From NCBI RefSeq assembly GCF_042685645.1, contig NZ_JBHUNX010000001.1, positions 3,844,001-3,908,000 on the forward strand: 64,000 bases of DNA, in the 5' to 3' direction. Shown here in pieces: positions 1-9,332 of this stretch. The notes under the pieces were generated by a model, which saw only the letters and a program-made list of their open reading frames with translations, made no database searches and had not been told where the DNA came from. The translations under genes and the position numbers were made by a program. How positions within the stretch are numbered: position 1 is the stretch's first letter; each line of letters begins with the position of its first letter. Origin of the DNA: Salininema proteolyticum (GTDB lineage Bacteria; Actinomycetota; Actinomycetes; Mycobacteriales; Micromonosporaceae).

Positions 1-1436
1 GCGAACGGGCGACCGCCGTAGAGCCAGTCCGAAGCCGTCCCCGAGATGTCGGAAATGGCGACGTCGGCGCGGTTGACGCACTCGGTCAGCGTCACTTCGG
101 TCTCGGCGGGGGCGCCGTAGAGGTGCTTCTTGCCCGTCCTCTCCCGGTCGCCGGCCAGTTTCTCCTGGACCTCGTTCGCGATCCGCAGGTAGGCCGGGTT
201 GACCTTGGTGTAGGGGTGGGTGCGGAAGATGACGTTCACATCCCGTTCCAGCAACGCGTCGACGATGCCGTGCGCCTGGGACAGGGACGAGTAGTCCGCG
301 TCGGAGTTGAGTCCCGCCCAGGTCGGCGTGTAGAGGACGGTGGTGCGGCCGTCGGACGCGCGGTCCTCCTCGCTGCGCTCGCCGACGGCGATGTCGCTCA
401 GCTGAGGACGCCCGATGATGCGGAACTTGTAGTTGGGGATGTCGACGCCGTGGCGGTGGTAGCGGTCGACGCCGGCCTGCCCGGCGACCCAAACCTGGTC
501 GTAGACGAGCGAGGCGGCCGAACGGCTGATGGCCTTGTCGGAGTCGCCGTGCATCAGCTGGATGTGGATGTAGTCGCCGTTCTTGATCAGCTGGGTGTTC
601 TTGACGGCGTGGTTGGAGTAGAAGCAGGCGCGCACCGTGTCGGGCAGAAGCCTGTCGAGAACCGACTGCGCGGGGGCGTGGATGACCGGGGCGTCGGTGG
701 CCGCGACGATGCCGGGCACGAGGTGGGCGTCGCGGACAATGATGATGTAGGGGTCGCCGACGGCCTCGAAGTAGGGCAACCACATGGTCAGCTGGTACTC
801 GGATCCGGGGGTTCCGGCGAAGTGGACGGCGAATCGCGGCTCCAGGTCCTCGACCGCCTCGACGACCTGGGCGTCGACGGGGTGTGCGTCGCGTTGGCGC
901 TGTACAAGGGCGCTCAAGACCCGGGCGCCGACGACACCGAAGAAGACGGCTAGCACCGAGGCCAGTGCGATGTCGGCGGCGGTCTGAGCGGCGCCCTCGG
1001 GTACGAATCCGACTGCGGCGACGAGTACGGCGAGGCCGTTGCCCACCCGTGTCACCACGGCGGGCTGCGTCAGGCGGACGAAGGTGCCGCGTCGGACTCC
1101 GAGGTTGTAGGAGTTGAGGAACCCGACTCCGAGCGCTTTGCGCACATTGGAGGCGACGGCGATGTAGCCCATGTACACCACGACCGCCGTGAGGTAGACG
1201 AGGCGGTCGGGATTGAGCAGCCACACGTTCACGATCAGGGCGAGGCAGGCCAGTATGCGGGCATTACCGTAGGCGGCCATTCCGGTGCCCGCGAGTTTCC
1301 AGACCGCGGCGAAGACCAGGAGGGAGACGGCCATGGCGGCCATGCTGCCGGGGAAGGTGAACCCGACTACGACGGCCGCGATGGCCGCGGCCGATATTCC
1401 GGCGCTCCGCAGTCTTTTGAGCTGTGCAAGCATCAT
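1..1436 (-). CDS. CDP-glycerol glycerophosphotransferase family protein (TagF-like), 3' end cut by window edge
   Basis: Wall teichoic-acid type polymerase that would transfer glycerol-phosphate from CDP-glycerol to a lipid-linked acceptor at the inner membrane face. Of the 478 residues visible, about 15-170 are hydrophobic with several membrane segments. The catalytic domain follows: HGDSDK at 296-301 (family usually HGTPLK-like), YTPTWAG at 369-375, FRTHPY at 404-409, and DVAISDISGTASDWL near 458-472 matching the family DxLITDYSS block. The C-terminus lies beyond base 1. Start is ATGATG; GAGG lies 4 nt before the first ATG and 7 nt before the second (1433). It runs in the same direction as the IspD-like gene, 255 bp away. 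Family assignment is firm, substrate is not. Confidence 0.85.
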   Translation of the reverse strand, partial: MMLAQLKRLRSAGISAAAIAAVVVGFTFPGSMAAMAVSLLVFAAVWKLAGTGMAAYGNARILACLALIVNVWLLNPDRLVYLTAVVVYMGYIAVASNVRKALGVGFLNSYNLGVRRGTFVRLTQPAVVTRVGNGLAVLVAAVGFVPEGAAQTAADIALASVLAVFFGVVGARVLSALVQRQRDAHPVDAQVVEAVEDLEPRFAVHFAGTPGSEYQLTMWLPYFEAVGDPYIIIVRDAHLVPGIVAATDAPVIHAPAQSVLDRLLPDTVRACFYSNHAVKNTQLIKNGDYIHIQLMHGDSDKAISRSAASLVYDQVWVAGQAGVDRYHRHGVDIPNYKFRIIGRPQLSDIAVGERSEEDRASDGRTTVLYTPTWAGLNSDADYSSLSQAHGIVDALLERDVNVIFRTHPYTKVNPAYLRIANEVQEKLAGDRERTGKKHLYGAPAETEVTLTECVNRADVAISDISGTASDWLYGGRPF

Positions 1437-1691
1437 GTACCTCGGTTGATCCGTGTCAGGGAATCCGCCCTGATGGGGCGAAAAAGGGCAGACCGCTTCG
1501 GGGCGGCCCGGGTGTGCGAGGGGCGCCGTCGGTCCGCGGGTGAGAGCGGAGAAGGGGAGACGCCAGGAAAAAAGTTACCATCCTACGCCCTGTGCAGGCC
1601 ACTTGCACCCATTCAGGCGCGCACCGCAGCGACGAGCGTCACCGCCGCGGCCGTGCTCGGCGGCTCCGGTGTGCGCCCGGTCGCAAGGCCG

Positions 1692-2462
1692 TCACTCCGA
1701 CTCCCCGCCGAGGGCTCCCGTGCCCGTCTCATCGAGCCGGGCGGCGATGAGGTCGGCGACGAGGACGTCGGCGGGCCCGGTGACCTTCATGTTCCAGGGA
1801 TCGCCGGCGATCACGGCGATCCGGGCCTCGGGGAGGTAGCGCATGACGACCGAGCAGTCATCGGTGGCGCGGAAGTCCGGGTCCCCGGCGGCGAGCCGGT
1901 AGGCCTCGGCGAGGACGGGGAAGCGGAAACCCTGGGGGGTCTGCACCCGGCGGACGGCGGAGCGGTCGACGACCTCGGCGGGCGCCTCGCCCCCCTCACC
2001 GTCGTCGCGGACGGTGACCAGGGTGTCCGTAACCGGGTCTACCACGTTGACCGCGTCCCGGTCGTCCAGCGCTCCGACCGCCTCGCGGATGACGCGGTCG
2101 GGCACGAACGGGCGCGCGGCGTCGTGGACGAGGACCTTGGCGGCGCCGCCGTCGGCGGCGATCCGGTCAAGTGCGGCCCGGGTGCTGTCGCTGCGCTGTT
2201 CGCCGCCGGGGACGACTCCGGCGATCTTCGCGAAGCCGGCCTCCTTGAGGATGCGTTCGGCCCGGTCGATGTGGTCGGGGGCAATGAGCACGAGGATCCC
2301 GTCCACGGCCTCGGAGCGCTCGAACCGGGCGACCGTGCGCTCCAGGAGCGTCCGTCCTGCTAGGACCGCGAACTGCTTGGGATGTCCGAGCCCGGCCCTG
2401 CTGCCGATTCCCCCGGCCAAGACCACCGCGACCGTATCGTTCGACCCGCGCACGGGCACCAT
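1692..2462 (-). CDS. ispD: IspD/TarI-family cytidylyltransferase (2-C-methyl-D-erythritol 4-phosphate cytidylyltransferase)
   Basis: A 256-residue GT-A-fold CTP transferase. The N-terminal nucleotide loop LAGGIGSRAGLGHPKQF is at residues 15-31, GGEQRSDSTRAAL near 87-98, VHDAARPF near 112-119, TPQGF and a C-terminal DPWNMKVT block follow. DAARP resembles IspD (MEP isoprenoid pathway) more than the DAVRP typical of TarI ribitol-5-phosphate cytidylyltransferases. However, the gene sits beside TagF-like and LicC-like genes, while the carD-ispF pair 9 kb away lacks its usual ispD neighbour. Start at ATG 2462 is preferred over in-frame upstream codons because MVPVRGSNDT leads straight into the first beta strand. 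MEP-pathway role is likely; a wall-polymer CDP-alditol role remains possible. Confidence 0.82.
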   Translation of the reverse strand: MVPVRGSNDTVAVVLAGGIGSRAGLGHPKQFAVLAGRTLLERTVARFERSEAVDGILVLIAPDHIDRAERILKEAGFAKIAGVVPGGEQRSDSTRAALDRIAADGGAAKVLVHDAARPFVPDRVIREAVGALDDRDAVNVVDPVTDTLVTVRDDGEGGEAPAEVVDRSAVRRVQTPQGFRFPVLAEAYRLAAGDPDFRATDDCSVVMRYLPEARIAVIAGDPWNMKVTGPADVLVADLIAARLDETGTGALGGESE

Positions 2463-2680
2463 TCCTCTCTGCGTGACCGGCGGTGCGGCCATGTGCCGTT
2501 CACATGGCGTCAGCTTTGAAATAACCTGGCCGTAAGGTACCATCGTCGCTCGTGGCGGGCCGCCGTGCCGCGCGCACCGATCGGACGCCATACAGGCACT
2601 TCGGTGCCCACTGACCAGCAGCCGAGCGGCACCCGCCGAGTGGGGCAGCCGGGCTCACACCGTCTCTTTAAGGATAGATT

Positions 2681-3379
2681 ATGTCGCTGAACATCGTGAT
2701 CCTCGCCGCCGGCGTGGGTTCTCGCCTGGGCAAGCCGCACCCCAAGCCTTTGACCCCCCTCAACACCGGAGAGACCATCCTCGGCCGGTCCCTCCGCCTC
2801 CTCACCTCGCGCTTCTCCCGCGTGACGCCGAACCTCGTCGTGGGGTTCAAGAAGGAGGTCATCATGGAGGAGGTCCCCGATGTCGGCTTCGTGTACAACC
2901 AGGACTACGGCGACACCAACACCTCCAAGTCCCTGCTGAAGGCCCTCAAGACCATCGGCCCCGGCGGCGTCCTGTGGCTCAACGGCGACGTGGTCTTCGA
3001 CCCGCAGGTGCTCGACGCGCTGCTGCCGAAGATCGCCACCGACCGCTCCTTCATCAGCGTCAACACCGCGTCGGTGAGCGACGAGGAGGTCAAGTACACC
3101 CTCGGCGCCGACGGCTTCATCAACCAGCTGTCCAAGACGGTCCCGACCGAGTCGGCCCTGGGCGAGGCCGTGGGCATCAACTACATCTCCGCCGACGACC
3201 GCATCCGCCTGGCGCAGCGCCTCGACGAGGTCGACGCCCAGGACTACTTCGAGCGCGGCATCGAGCTGGCCATTGAGAAGGACGGCGCGAAGTTCGAGGC
3301 CGTCGACATCTCGTCCCACAATGTCATCGAGGTCGACTTCGAGGACGACCTGCAGAGCGCCAACAAGCAGTTCCAGTAG
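2681..3379 (+). CDS. LicC-like nucleotidyltransferase (phosphocholine/alcohol-phosphate cytidylyltransferase family)
   Basis: A 232-residue single-domain NTP transferase. The signature ILAAGVGSRLGKPHPKPL (residues 6-23) carries the GxGxR and PKPL elements. NGDVVFD near residue 100 is the metal-binding Asp region and IEVDFEDDL near the C-terminus matches the family end. Members make CDP- or UDP-activated small molecules, such as CDP-choline in LicC or CDP-inositol. It is divergent from the IspD-like gene (218 bp between) and convergent with the first GT4 gene. A natural partner is the CDP-alcohol phosphotransferase encoded near 24.4-26.3 kb, whose own N-terminal domain lacks this loop. An AAGGA element lies 6 nt before the ATG. 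The substrate is not predictable. Confidence 0.8.
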   Translation: MSLNIVILAAGVGSRLGKPHPKPLTPLNTGETILGRSLRLLTSRFSRVTPNLVVGFKKEVIMEEVPDVGFVYNQDYGDTNTSKSLLKALKTIGPGGVLWLNGDVVFDPQVLDALLPKIATDRSFISVNTASVSDEEVKYTLGADGFINQLSKTVPTESALGEAVGINYISADDRIRLAQRLDEVDAQDYFERGIELAIEKDGAKFEAVDISSHNVIEVDFEDDLQSANKQFQ

Positions 3380-3392
3380 AACGCGACCGCGG

Positions 3393-3424
3393 GCGGGGCC
3401 GGAGGGGACGTCCTCCGGCCCCGC
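3393..3424. terminator. Bidirectional hairpin between convergent genes
   Basis: A 13-bp perfect GC-rich stem (GCGGGGCCGGAGG and its complement) with a 6-nt loop lies between the convergent LicC-like gene and the GT4 gene ending at 3490. There is no strong T-tract on either side. Confidence 0.7.
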
Positions 3425-3489
3425 TTCGCCGTCTCCGGCCGGCTCCCCGGTCACGGCGCGGTCCCGGTGCCCGGCGGAGCGGATGCCGG

Positions 3490-4704
3490 TCAGCGCCCGA
3501 AGAGCCGGGCGACCAGGCCGGGCCTCGGCTTCGGCGGATTCGCCTCGGCGACCCGTCGGAACAGGTCCTCGTGTTGAGCGACGACCTTGTCGGGTTCGAA
3601 CGAGGCCGCCACGGCCCGGCCGTTCTCGGACAGGTGTTTGCGCAGAGTCTCGTCCTCCATGACCCGCGCCAGGGCGTTCCCGAGGGCCTCGGGGTCCTGC
3701 GGCGGCGCGAGCAGGCCGTTGTAGCCGTCCTCGATGAAGGACATCGGCCCGTACTTGACCTCGGTGGACACGAGCGGCGTGCCGGCCGCCATGGCCTCGA
3801 CGAGGGTCAGTCCGAAGGGTTCCTTCCACGCCGATGAGAGCGCGACCGTCGCCTTCGCCCACTCGACGTCCAGGGGCGAGACCGCCCCCATGAACTCGAC
3901 TCGGCCGCCGACTCCCAGTTCGGCGGCCAGGGCCTCCAGCTCGTCGCGCTGCTTGCCCTTGCCGTAGATGCGCAGGCGCCACTCGGGGAACCGGTCGGCG
4001 ACGTGCGCGAACGCCCGGATGGCGACATCGTAGCGCTTCATCGGGGCCAGGCGCCCGGCCGCCATGATGTGCGGAGGATCGGCCTCCTCGCGCGGGTGCT
4101 CGTTGCGGGGGATCGAGTTGGGGATCGCCTCCATCCGGTCGGCGACGGCCGGGAGAGCGCGGCGGTAGTCCTCGGCGTCCAGCTCGGTCAGGACGACGAG
4201 CGCGTCAAGAGCGGGGTAGACGCGGCGCATCGCGGCCTGCACCGGCTTACGGTACTGCTCGTAGTACATGTGCTCCTGCCCCACCACGGCCTGCCTGCGT
4301 TCCTCCATCTGCGCGAGGACGAGGTTGATGCCGGCGTGGGTGCCGACCACGACGTCGGCGTCGTGCCTGCCGAGATAGCGCTCCAGCCGCTGGTCCAGGA
4401 GCGCGCTGTTCTCCTTCATGTTCATCGCGTCGACTCCGTCGCAGAGGGCCTTGGACTTCAGCTGCGACAGCTTCTTGTTCTTTCCCCGCAGTACCTCTCC
4501 CCCTTTTCTGGGAGGCCTGACGTCCAGCAGGGCGGAGACCTTCACCGAGGGGCGCACCGGGAACTGCGGATCGGCCCGGTGCCGCATGAGCGAGACGACG
4601 GAGACCTCGTGCCCCCGGTCGGCCAGGGCGTTCGCCGAGTCGATGGTGGTCTTAATGGTGCCGCCGATGCCGTAGACATTGCGGATGACGTAGGTGATCT
4701 TCAT
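3490..4704 (-). CDS. GT4 glycosyltransferase, paralog 1 of 4
   Basis: A 404-residue GT-B retaining glycosyltransferase, cytosolic or peripheral at the membrane, presumably decorating a wall polymer. The N-terminus MKITYVIRNVYGIGGT holds the glycine-rich acceptor loop. GTHAGIN near 143 and GQEHMYYEQY near 162 are shared with the next three genes. IPNSIPRNEHPREE leads into the donor domain; AAGRLAPMKRY and the E-x7-E motif EPFGLTLVE (retaining GT4 hallmark) follow. The tail PRPGLVARLFGR is short, basic and hydrophobic. It is the last of four same-strand paralogs; GGAGG precedes the ATG. Donor and acceptor are unknown. Confidence 0.88.
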   Translation of the reverse strand: MKITYVIRNVYGIGGTIKTTIDSANALADRGHEVSVVSLMRHRADPQFPVRPSVKVSALLDVRPPRKGGEVLRGKNKKLSQLKSKALCDGVDAMNMKENSALLDQRLERYLGRHDADVVVGTHAGINLVLAQMEERRQAVVGQEHMYYEQYRKPVQAAMRRVYPALDALVVLTELDAEDYRRALPAVADRMEAIPNSIPRNEHPREEADPPHIMAAGRLAPMKRYDVAIRAFAHVADRFPEWRLRIYGKGKQRDELEALAAELGVGGRVEFMGAVSPLDVEWAKATVALSSAWKEPFGLTLVEAMAAGTPLVSTEVKYGPMSFIEDGYNGLLAPPQDPEALGNALARVMEDETLRKHLSENGRAVAASFEPDKVVAQHEDLFRRVAEANPPKPRPGLVARLFGR

Positions 4705-4932
4705 CTGTGGACCTCCAGTGGCGAGAAGGGTCGGGGCCGGCTATGGGATCGGGCACATGGGGAATCGTAACGAATCCGAAAAGGATGGGAATCCCCTTTA
4801 TGCCTGTCCGTTAGGCCGTCTGCGATGAGGACTTACCTGTAAGACGCGAAAGGGTGCTGATTCGTTGCACGGATTTCAGGAATGTGAGTAAAAATGAGGT
4901 CCCGGTCCGGGCGGAGAGGATCCCGGAAGGCG

Positions 4933-6144
4933 TCAGGCGCGGCCGAAAAGGCCGGCGAGAGAACCGGATCTGCGCGGGCGCTGGGCGCTCAGCCTGCGGA
5001 ACAGCGCCTCGTGCTCGTGGATGACCGCTTCGGGCTCGAAGCGGCGGGCGACCTCCCGCCCGTTCTCCGACAGTTCCTTGCGGAGGACGGAGTCGCGCAT
5101 GGCCTCGGCCATGCGCTCGGCGAGCGCGTCGATGTCGCCGGGCTCCACCAGGAGGCCGTTGTGGCCGTCCTCGATGAAGTCCATGGGGCCGTATTTGACG
5201 CGGGTGGAGACCACGGGAGTACCGGCGGCCATCGCCTCGATGAGCGACATGCCGAAGGACTCCATCTTCGAGGTCGACACCGCCAGGGAGGCCTTGGCCC
5301 ACTCCGCCTCGATCGGCGAGACCGCTCCCATGAAGTCGATTCGGTCGGCCACGTCGGTCTCGGCGGCGAGGTCTTCCAACTTCTCCCGGTTTCGGCCGTT
5401 GCCGTAGAGGCGCAGGCGCCACTCGGGGAATTCGGCGCCGATCTTCGCGAAGGCCCTGATGAGATGGCTGTAGCGTTTGACGGGCGACAGACGTCCGGCC
5501 GCCATGACGAACGGCGGGTCCTCCTCCCGGCGCTCGTGGCCGTTGCGGTCCACGGAATTGGGGATCACGGTGAGCTTCTCGGCGAGCTCCGGCACGGCCG
5601 AACGGTAGTCGTCGGCGTCCAGGCCCGTGAGGACCACGAAAGCGTCCAGTGCCGGGTATACGCGGCGGATCTCGTCCTTCACGGGTTCCTTGTACTGGTC
5701 GTAGTACATGTGCTCCTGTCCGACGCGCAGCGCCCGGACCTTCTTCGCCTGTGAGAGCAGCAGGTTGATTCCGGCATGGGTGCCCACGACGACGTCCGCC
5801 TCATGCCTCTTGAGGAATTCGGCGAGCCGGCGGTCGATGAGCGCGGAGCTCGCCTCGGTCTTCATGGCGTTGACGCCGTCCAGGAGCGTCTTGGAGGGCT
5901 TCGAGGCTCTGGCGCGGTCGGCACGGCCCAGCTTCTCGCCGCCTTTCGCGGGGTCGCGGAGGTCCATCAGAGCGAAGAGGCGGACGTTCTCGCTCACGTG
6001 GAACTGGGGGCGCTTGCGATGGCGCCATAGGGAGGCGACCGTGATGTCGTGGCCTCGCTCGGCCAGCAGGTTGGCGGTGTGGAGCGTGGTCTTGATGGTA
6101 CCGCCGACACCGTAGGCGTTCCTGATGAGGAAGGTGATCTTCAT
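4933..6144 (-). CDS. GT4 glycosyltransferase, paralog 2 of 4
   Basis: A 403-residue GT4 enzyme with the same block order as its neighbours: MKITFLIRNAYGVGGT at the start, GTHAGIN, GQEHMYYDQY, IPNSVDRNGHERREE, AAGRLSPVKRY and ESFGMSLIE (E-x7-E). It ends in SGSLAGLFGRA, again a short LFGR tail. An in-frame extension to 6309 exists, but the ATG at 6144 is chosen because GGGAGA lies just before it and the paralogs start at the same MKIT position. It is 228 bp from paralog 1 and 326 bp from paralog 3, so independent promoters are plausible. Confidence 0.88.
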   Translation of the reverse strand: MKITFLIRNAYGVGGTIKTTLHTANLLAERGHDITVASLWRHRKRPQFHVSENVRLFALMDLRDPAKGGEKLGRADRARASKPSKTLLDGVNAMKTEASSALIDRRLAEFLKRHEADVVVGTHAGINLLLSQAKKVRALRVGQEHMYYDQYKEPVKDEIRRVYPALDAFVVLTGLDADDYRSAVPELAEKLTVIPNSVDRNGHERREEDPPFVMAAGRLSPVKRYSHLIRAFAKIGAEFPEWRLRLYGNGRNREKLEDLAAETDVADRIDFMGAVSPIEAEWAKASLAVSTSKMESFGMSLIEAMAAGTPVVSTRVKYGPMDFIEDGHNGLLVEPGDIDALAERMAEAMRDSVLRKELSENGREVARRFEPEAVIHEHEALFRRLSAQRPRRSGSLAGLFGRA

Positions 6145-6470
6145 CTGGTTCTCCCATTCGCGAGAAAAGGTGGGAGGGGACGGAGTAGGGTGCTCCGCTG
6201 GTGTTGCCGGGTGGACGTTCGGTGTCCGTGCCTCGGTCCAAGGGTACTTTGTACCTACCGGTGAGACCTTGCGCCATGGCGTGCGGGCGCGCTGCGATCC
6301 GGATCGCACCGGGCCGCCCGAGCTGCGCTCTCGCTGTCCGGGTGTCGTGATTCACCGTTTCCGGTTGCGCGGGGCCACGGTGGACGGCGATTCCGCGGCG
6401 CTTTCGGCCGGGCCGGGTAGGCACGGGGTTCAAGGCAGATCGGACACCTGACCGTCACGCCGGCCGGGGC
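6145..6470. other. 326-bp intergenic region upstream of GT4 paralog 2
   Basis: No gene is recognised. It should hold the leader and promoter of paralog 2. A short perfect inverted repeat, GGTAC-TTT-GTACC, lies at 6243-6255, about 100 bp before the start; it could be an operator but stands alone. The leaders of paralogs 1 and 2 share a TTCTCGC stretch about 20 nt before their ATGs, consistent with duplication that included the 5' region. Confidence 0.5.
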
Positions 6471-7649
6471 TCAAAGCCGGCGGCGGCGCTCCAGCAGTTC
6501 CGTGAACACCCTCGCATGGCGGTCTAGGACCGCTTCGGGCTCGAAGCGGCGCGCGAACTCCCGGCCGTTCTCCGCGAGCCGCTTGCGCAGGGCCGGGTCC
6601 TCCATGGCCCTCGCCAGGGCGTCGGCCAGCGAGGCGGGGTCCTTCGGGCGGGCCAGCAGGCCGTTGCGGCCGTCCTCGATGAACTCCTCGGGGCCGTGGG
6701 CGACCTTGGTGGCCACCAGCGGGGTCCCCGCGGCCATGGCTTCGAGGAGCGTCAGTCCGAACGACTCGTGCAGCGAGGACGACACGGCGACCGAGGCCTT
6801 CGCCCATTCGGCGTCGAGCGGGGAGACCGGTCCCATGAAGTCGACGCGGTCGCCGATGCCCAGTTCTGCGGCCAGCGCCTCCAGCTCGGGGAGCCGCAGG
6901 CCCTTGCCGTAGAGGCGCAGGCGCCACTCGGGGAAGCGGCCGGCGATCAGCGCGAACGCCCGGAGCAGGTCGTCGAACCGTTTGACGCGGGCCATGCGCC
7001 CGGCGGCCATCACGAAGGGCGGCTGCTCCTCCTGCCGGGGGTGCTCGTTGGCGGGAACGGAGTTCGGCACGGCCCAGACCCGGTCGGCGATCTCCGGCAT
7101 GGCCCGGCGGAAGTCCTCGGCGTCCCTCTCGGTGAGGGTCGTGTGACCGTCCAGGGCCGGGTAGTGGTCGCGCATGGCGGCCTTGACTGGGGCGGGGTAC
7201 TGCTCGTAGAAGAGGTGCTCCTGCCCGACGTATACCGAGGCGCAGTCCTCGACGCGGGCCATGATGAGGTTGATGCCGACGTGAGTGCCGACGACGACGT
7301 CCGCGTCGTGTTCGCGCAGGCGGGCGGTGAGGCGCTCGTCGAGCAGGCCGCAACTCTCGGAGAGTTTCATGGCGTCGACGCCGCCGACGTGCGCGACGGA
7401 GGGGGTCGCGGCCAGGGCCTTGTCCGCGGCGGAGAGGATCTCGCCGCCCTTCCACGGGGAGCGGATGTCCCACAGGGCCTTGACGGCGATGTTCCTGGAC
7501 AGCCGGAACTGCGGGCGGAAGCGGTGGCGCAGCAGGGAGATGACGGACACCTCGTGCCCGCGCTCGGCGAGGGCGTTGGCGGAGTCGACAGTCGTCTTGA
7601 TGGTGCCGCCGACACCGTAGACGTTCCTGATGACGAAGGTGATCCTCAA
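6471..7649 (-). CDS. GT4 glycosyltransferase, paralog 3 of 4 (TTG start)
   Basis: A 392-residue GT4 member: ITFVIRNVYGVGGT, GTHVGIN, GQEHLFYEQY, VPNSVPANEHPRQEE, AAGRMARVKRF and ESFGLTLLE (E-x7-E). There is no ATG at the position where paralogs begin; a TTG codon at 7649 preceded by AGGGGAGAA at good spacing gives the same MRITFVIRN start, so TTG is taken as the initiator. A longer frame to 7835 adds 62 residues without family similarity. The tail TELLERRRRL is basic but lacks the LFGR ending of paralogs 1 and 2. Weaker initiation may lower its expression. Confidence 0.87.
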   Translation of the reverse strand: MRITFVIRNVYGVGGTIKTTVDSANALAERGHEVSVISLLRHRFRPQFRLSRNIAVKALWDIRSPWKGGEILSAADKALAATPSVAHVGGVDAMKLSESCGLLDERLTARLREHDADVVVGTHVGINLIMARVEDCASVYVGQEHLFYEQYPAPVKAAMRDHYPALDGHTTLTERDAEDFRRAMPEIADRVWAVPNSVPANEHPRQEEQPPFVMAAGRMARVKRFDDLLRAFALIAGRFPEWRLRLYGKGLRLPELEALAAELGIGDRVDFMGPVSPLDAEWAKASVAVSSSLHESFGLTLLEAMAAGTPLVATKVAHGPEEFIEDGRNGLLARPKDPASLADALARAMEDPALRKRLAENGREFARRFEPEAVLDRHARVFTELLERRRRL

Positions 7650-7874
7650 GCCGGTTCTCCCCTGGGACGTGCGACCGTCCGCCGCCGTCGGTCGGAGGGG
7701 ACGCCCCCGGGATTCCGTACCGGGGCGTGCACGACGGGGGTTCCGGGTACACCGCGGCGGACAACGGACCACTTTAGCATGTCGGCGGCCCCTCCGCCCC
7801 TGGTCGAGCACCTGGAAGTCATCACAATGCGGCAACGGGCCGGTATCGGCCGGGCTGCCGCCTTACCGTGCGGG

Positions 7875-9125
7875 TCAAGGCATGAGCGGATCCCGGGCGG
7901 CCCCGGGTCGGAACAGGCGGGAGAATCGCCCGCGCGGTCTCAGTATCCCGGTGTTCCGGGCTCTCCCGGCGAGATCTTCCAGCAGGCGTTCGAGCTTGTC
8001 GACGACCGCGGCGGGCTCGAACCTCGCGGCGGTCTCGCGCCCTCCGGCGGCGAGCCTCGCCCGCAGGGCCGGGTCGTCCATCGTCCTGGCCAGGGCCCGC
8101 GCGAGCGCGGAGGGGTCGTCGGGCTCGACCAGGATGCCGTTGCGTCCGTCCTCGATGAACTCCATGGGCCCGTACTCGACGTTGGAGGACACCAGGGGCG
8201 TCCCGGCGGCCATGGCTTCGACGAGCGTCAGCCCGAAGGACTCCATGCGGGAGGCGGACACCGCGACGGTGGCCTTGACCCACTCCGCTTCGAGCGGGGC
8301 GACGGTGCCCATGAAGTCGACCCGGTCGAGGACGCCCTCGTCGGCGGCGGTCTTCTCCAGCGCCCGCCGTTCCGGGCCGTCCCCGTAGAGGCGCAGCCGC
8401 CATTCGGGGTGGCTCTGGCGCAGGGCGGCGAAGGCGCGGATGAGCACGTTGAAGCGCTTGCCCGGCGCGAGGCGGCCGGCGGCCATGACGAAGGGCGCCT
8501 CGGTCTCGCCGCGGGGCAGGTCGTTGCGCGGCACGGAGTTGGGGATCGTCCACAGCTTCCCCGACAGTTCCGGCAGGGCCCTCCGGTAGTCGTCGGCGTC
8601 GAGCTCGGTGAGGGTCACGACGCCGTCGAGGCCGGTGTAGTGCTCCTTGATCGCGGCCTTGACCGGCCGGTGGTACTGGGAGTAGTAGAGGTGCTCCTGG
8701 CCGAGGTGGGCGGCGCGGCGGTTCTCGGCCCGGGCGAGGAGCAGGTTGATGCCCACGTGCGTGCCGATGACGACGTCGGCCCGGTGCCGCCTGAGGAACT
8801 TCGCGAGGCGGACGTCGTAGAGCGCGCTGGCGGTGGGCATCTTGAGGGCGTTGACGCCGTCGACGAGCGTCGCCGACGGCGTCTGGCTGAGGTCCTTGTC
8901 CTTCGCGGAGAGCGTCTCGCCGCCGTCGCTCCGGCGCCGCCGGTCCCACAGGGCCCGCACCGACACCTTCCGGTGGATCGGGAACCGGGGCTCGGTCCGC
9001 TGGCGCACCAGGGAGAGCAGCGTGACGTCGTGTCCCCGCTCGGCCAGGGCGTTGGCGGAGTCGATGGTGCATTTGACGGTGCCGCCGAGCCCGTAGGCGT
9101 GGCGGATGGCGAATGTGATCTTCAT
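7875..9125 (-). CDS. GT4 glycosyltransferase, paralog 4 of 4
   Basis: A 416-residue GT4 enzyme, first in transcription order of the four. Blocks: MKITFAIRHAYGLGGT, GTHVGIN, GQEHLYYSQY, IPNSVPRNDLPRGE, AAGRLAPGKRF and ESFGLTLVE (E-x7-E). It carries a longer C-terminal tail with RFSRLFRPG. CGGAGA lies before the ATG. It is 225 bp from paralog 3. The four share nearly all landmark blocks but differ most around residues 50-110, the acceptor-facing N-domain, which suggests divergence in acceptor use after duplication. Confidence 0.88.
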   Translation of the reverse strand: MKITFAIRHAYGLGGTVKCTIDSANALAERGHDVTLLSLVRQRTEPRFPIHRKVSVRALWDRRRRSDGGETLSAKDKDLSQTPSATLVDGVNALKMPTASALYDVRLAKFLRRHRADVVIGTHVGINLLLARAENRRAAHLGQEHLYYSQYHRPVKAAIKEHYTGLDGVVTLTELDADDYRRALPELSGKLWTIPNSVPRNDLPRGETEAPFVMAAGRLAPGKRFNVLIRAFAALRQSHPEWRLRLYGDGPERRALEKTAADEGVLDRVDFMGTVAPLEAEWVKATVAVSASRMESFGLTLVEAMAAGTPLVSSNVEYGPMEFIEDGRNGILVEPDDPSALARALARTMDDPALRARLAAGGRETAARFEPAAVVDKLERLLEDLAGRARNTGILRPRGRFSRLFRPGAARDPLMP

Positions 9126-9332
9126 GGTCGTCGTCTCCGCAGGGGTCTCGTGTGAGGTTTCCCGGTGGGACCGTGCGCGGCCCTCCGGCGGCCGCCGCCG
9201 GGCGAGGGCCGGGGCCCGGCGGCGGGACCACCGCCGGGCGGGCGTCCCGGTTCCCGTGTCGCGCTCATGGTCAAGCGAAGACTAGCATGTAATTGCATAC
9301 CGGGAATACGTTTCGTATATCTCTCGAATGCG

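Noticed and set aside
3490..9125. Secondary metabolite gene cluster
   Set aside because: Only glycosyltransferases and nucleotide-alcohol enzymes are present; no polyketide, peptide or terpene core enzymes.
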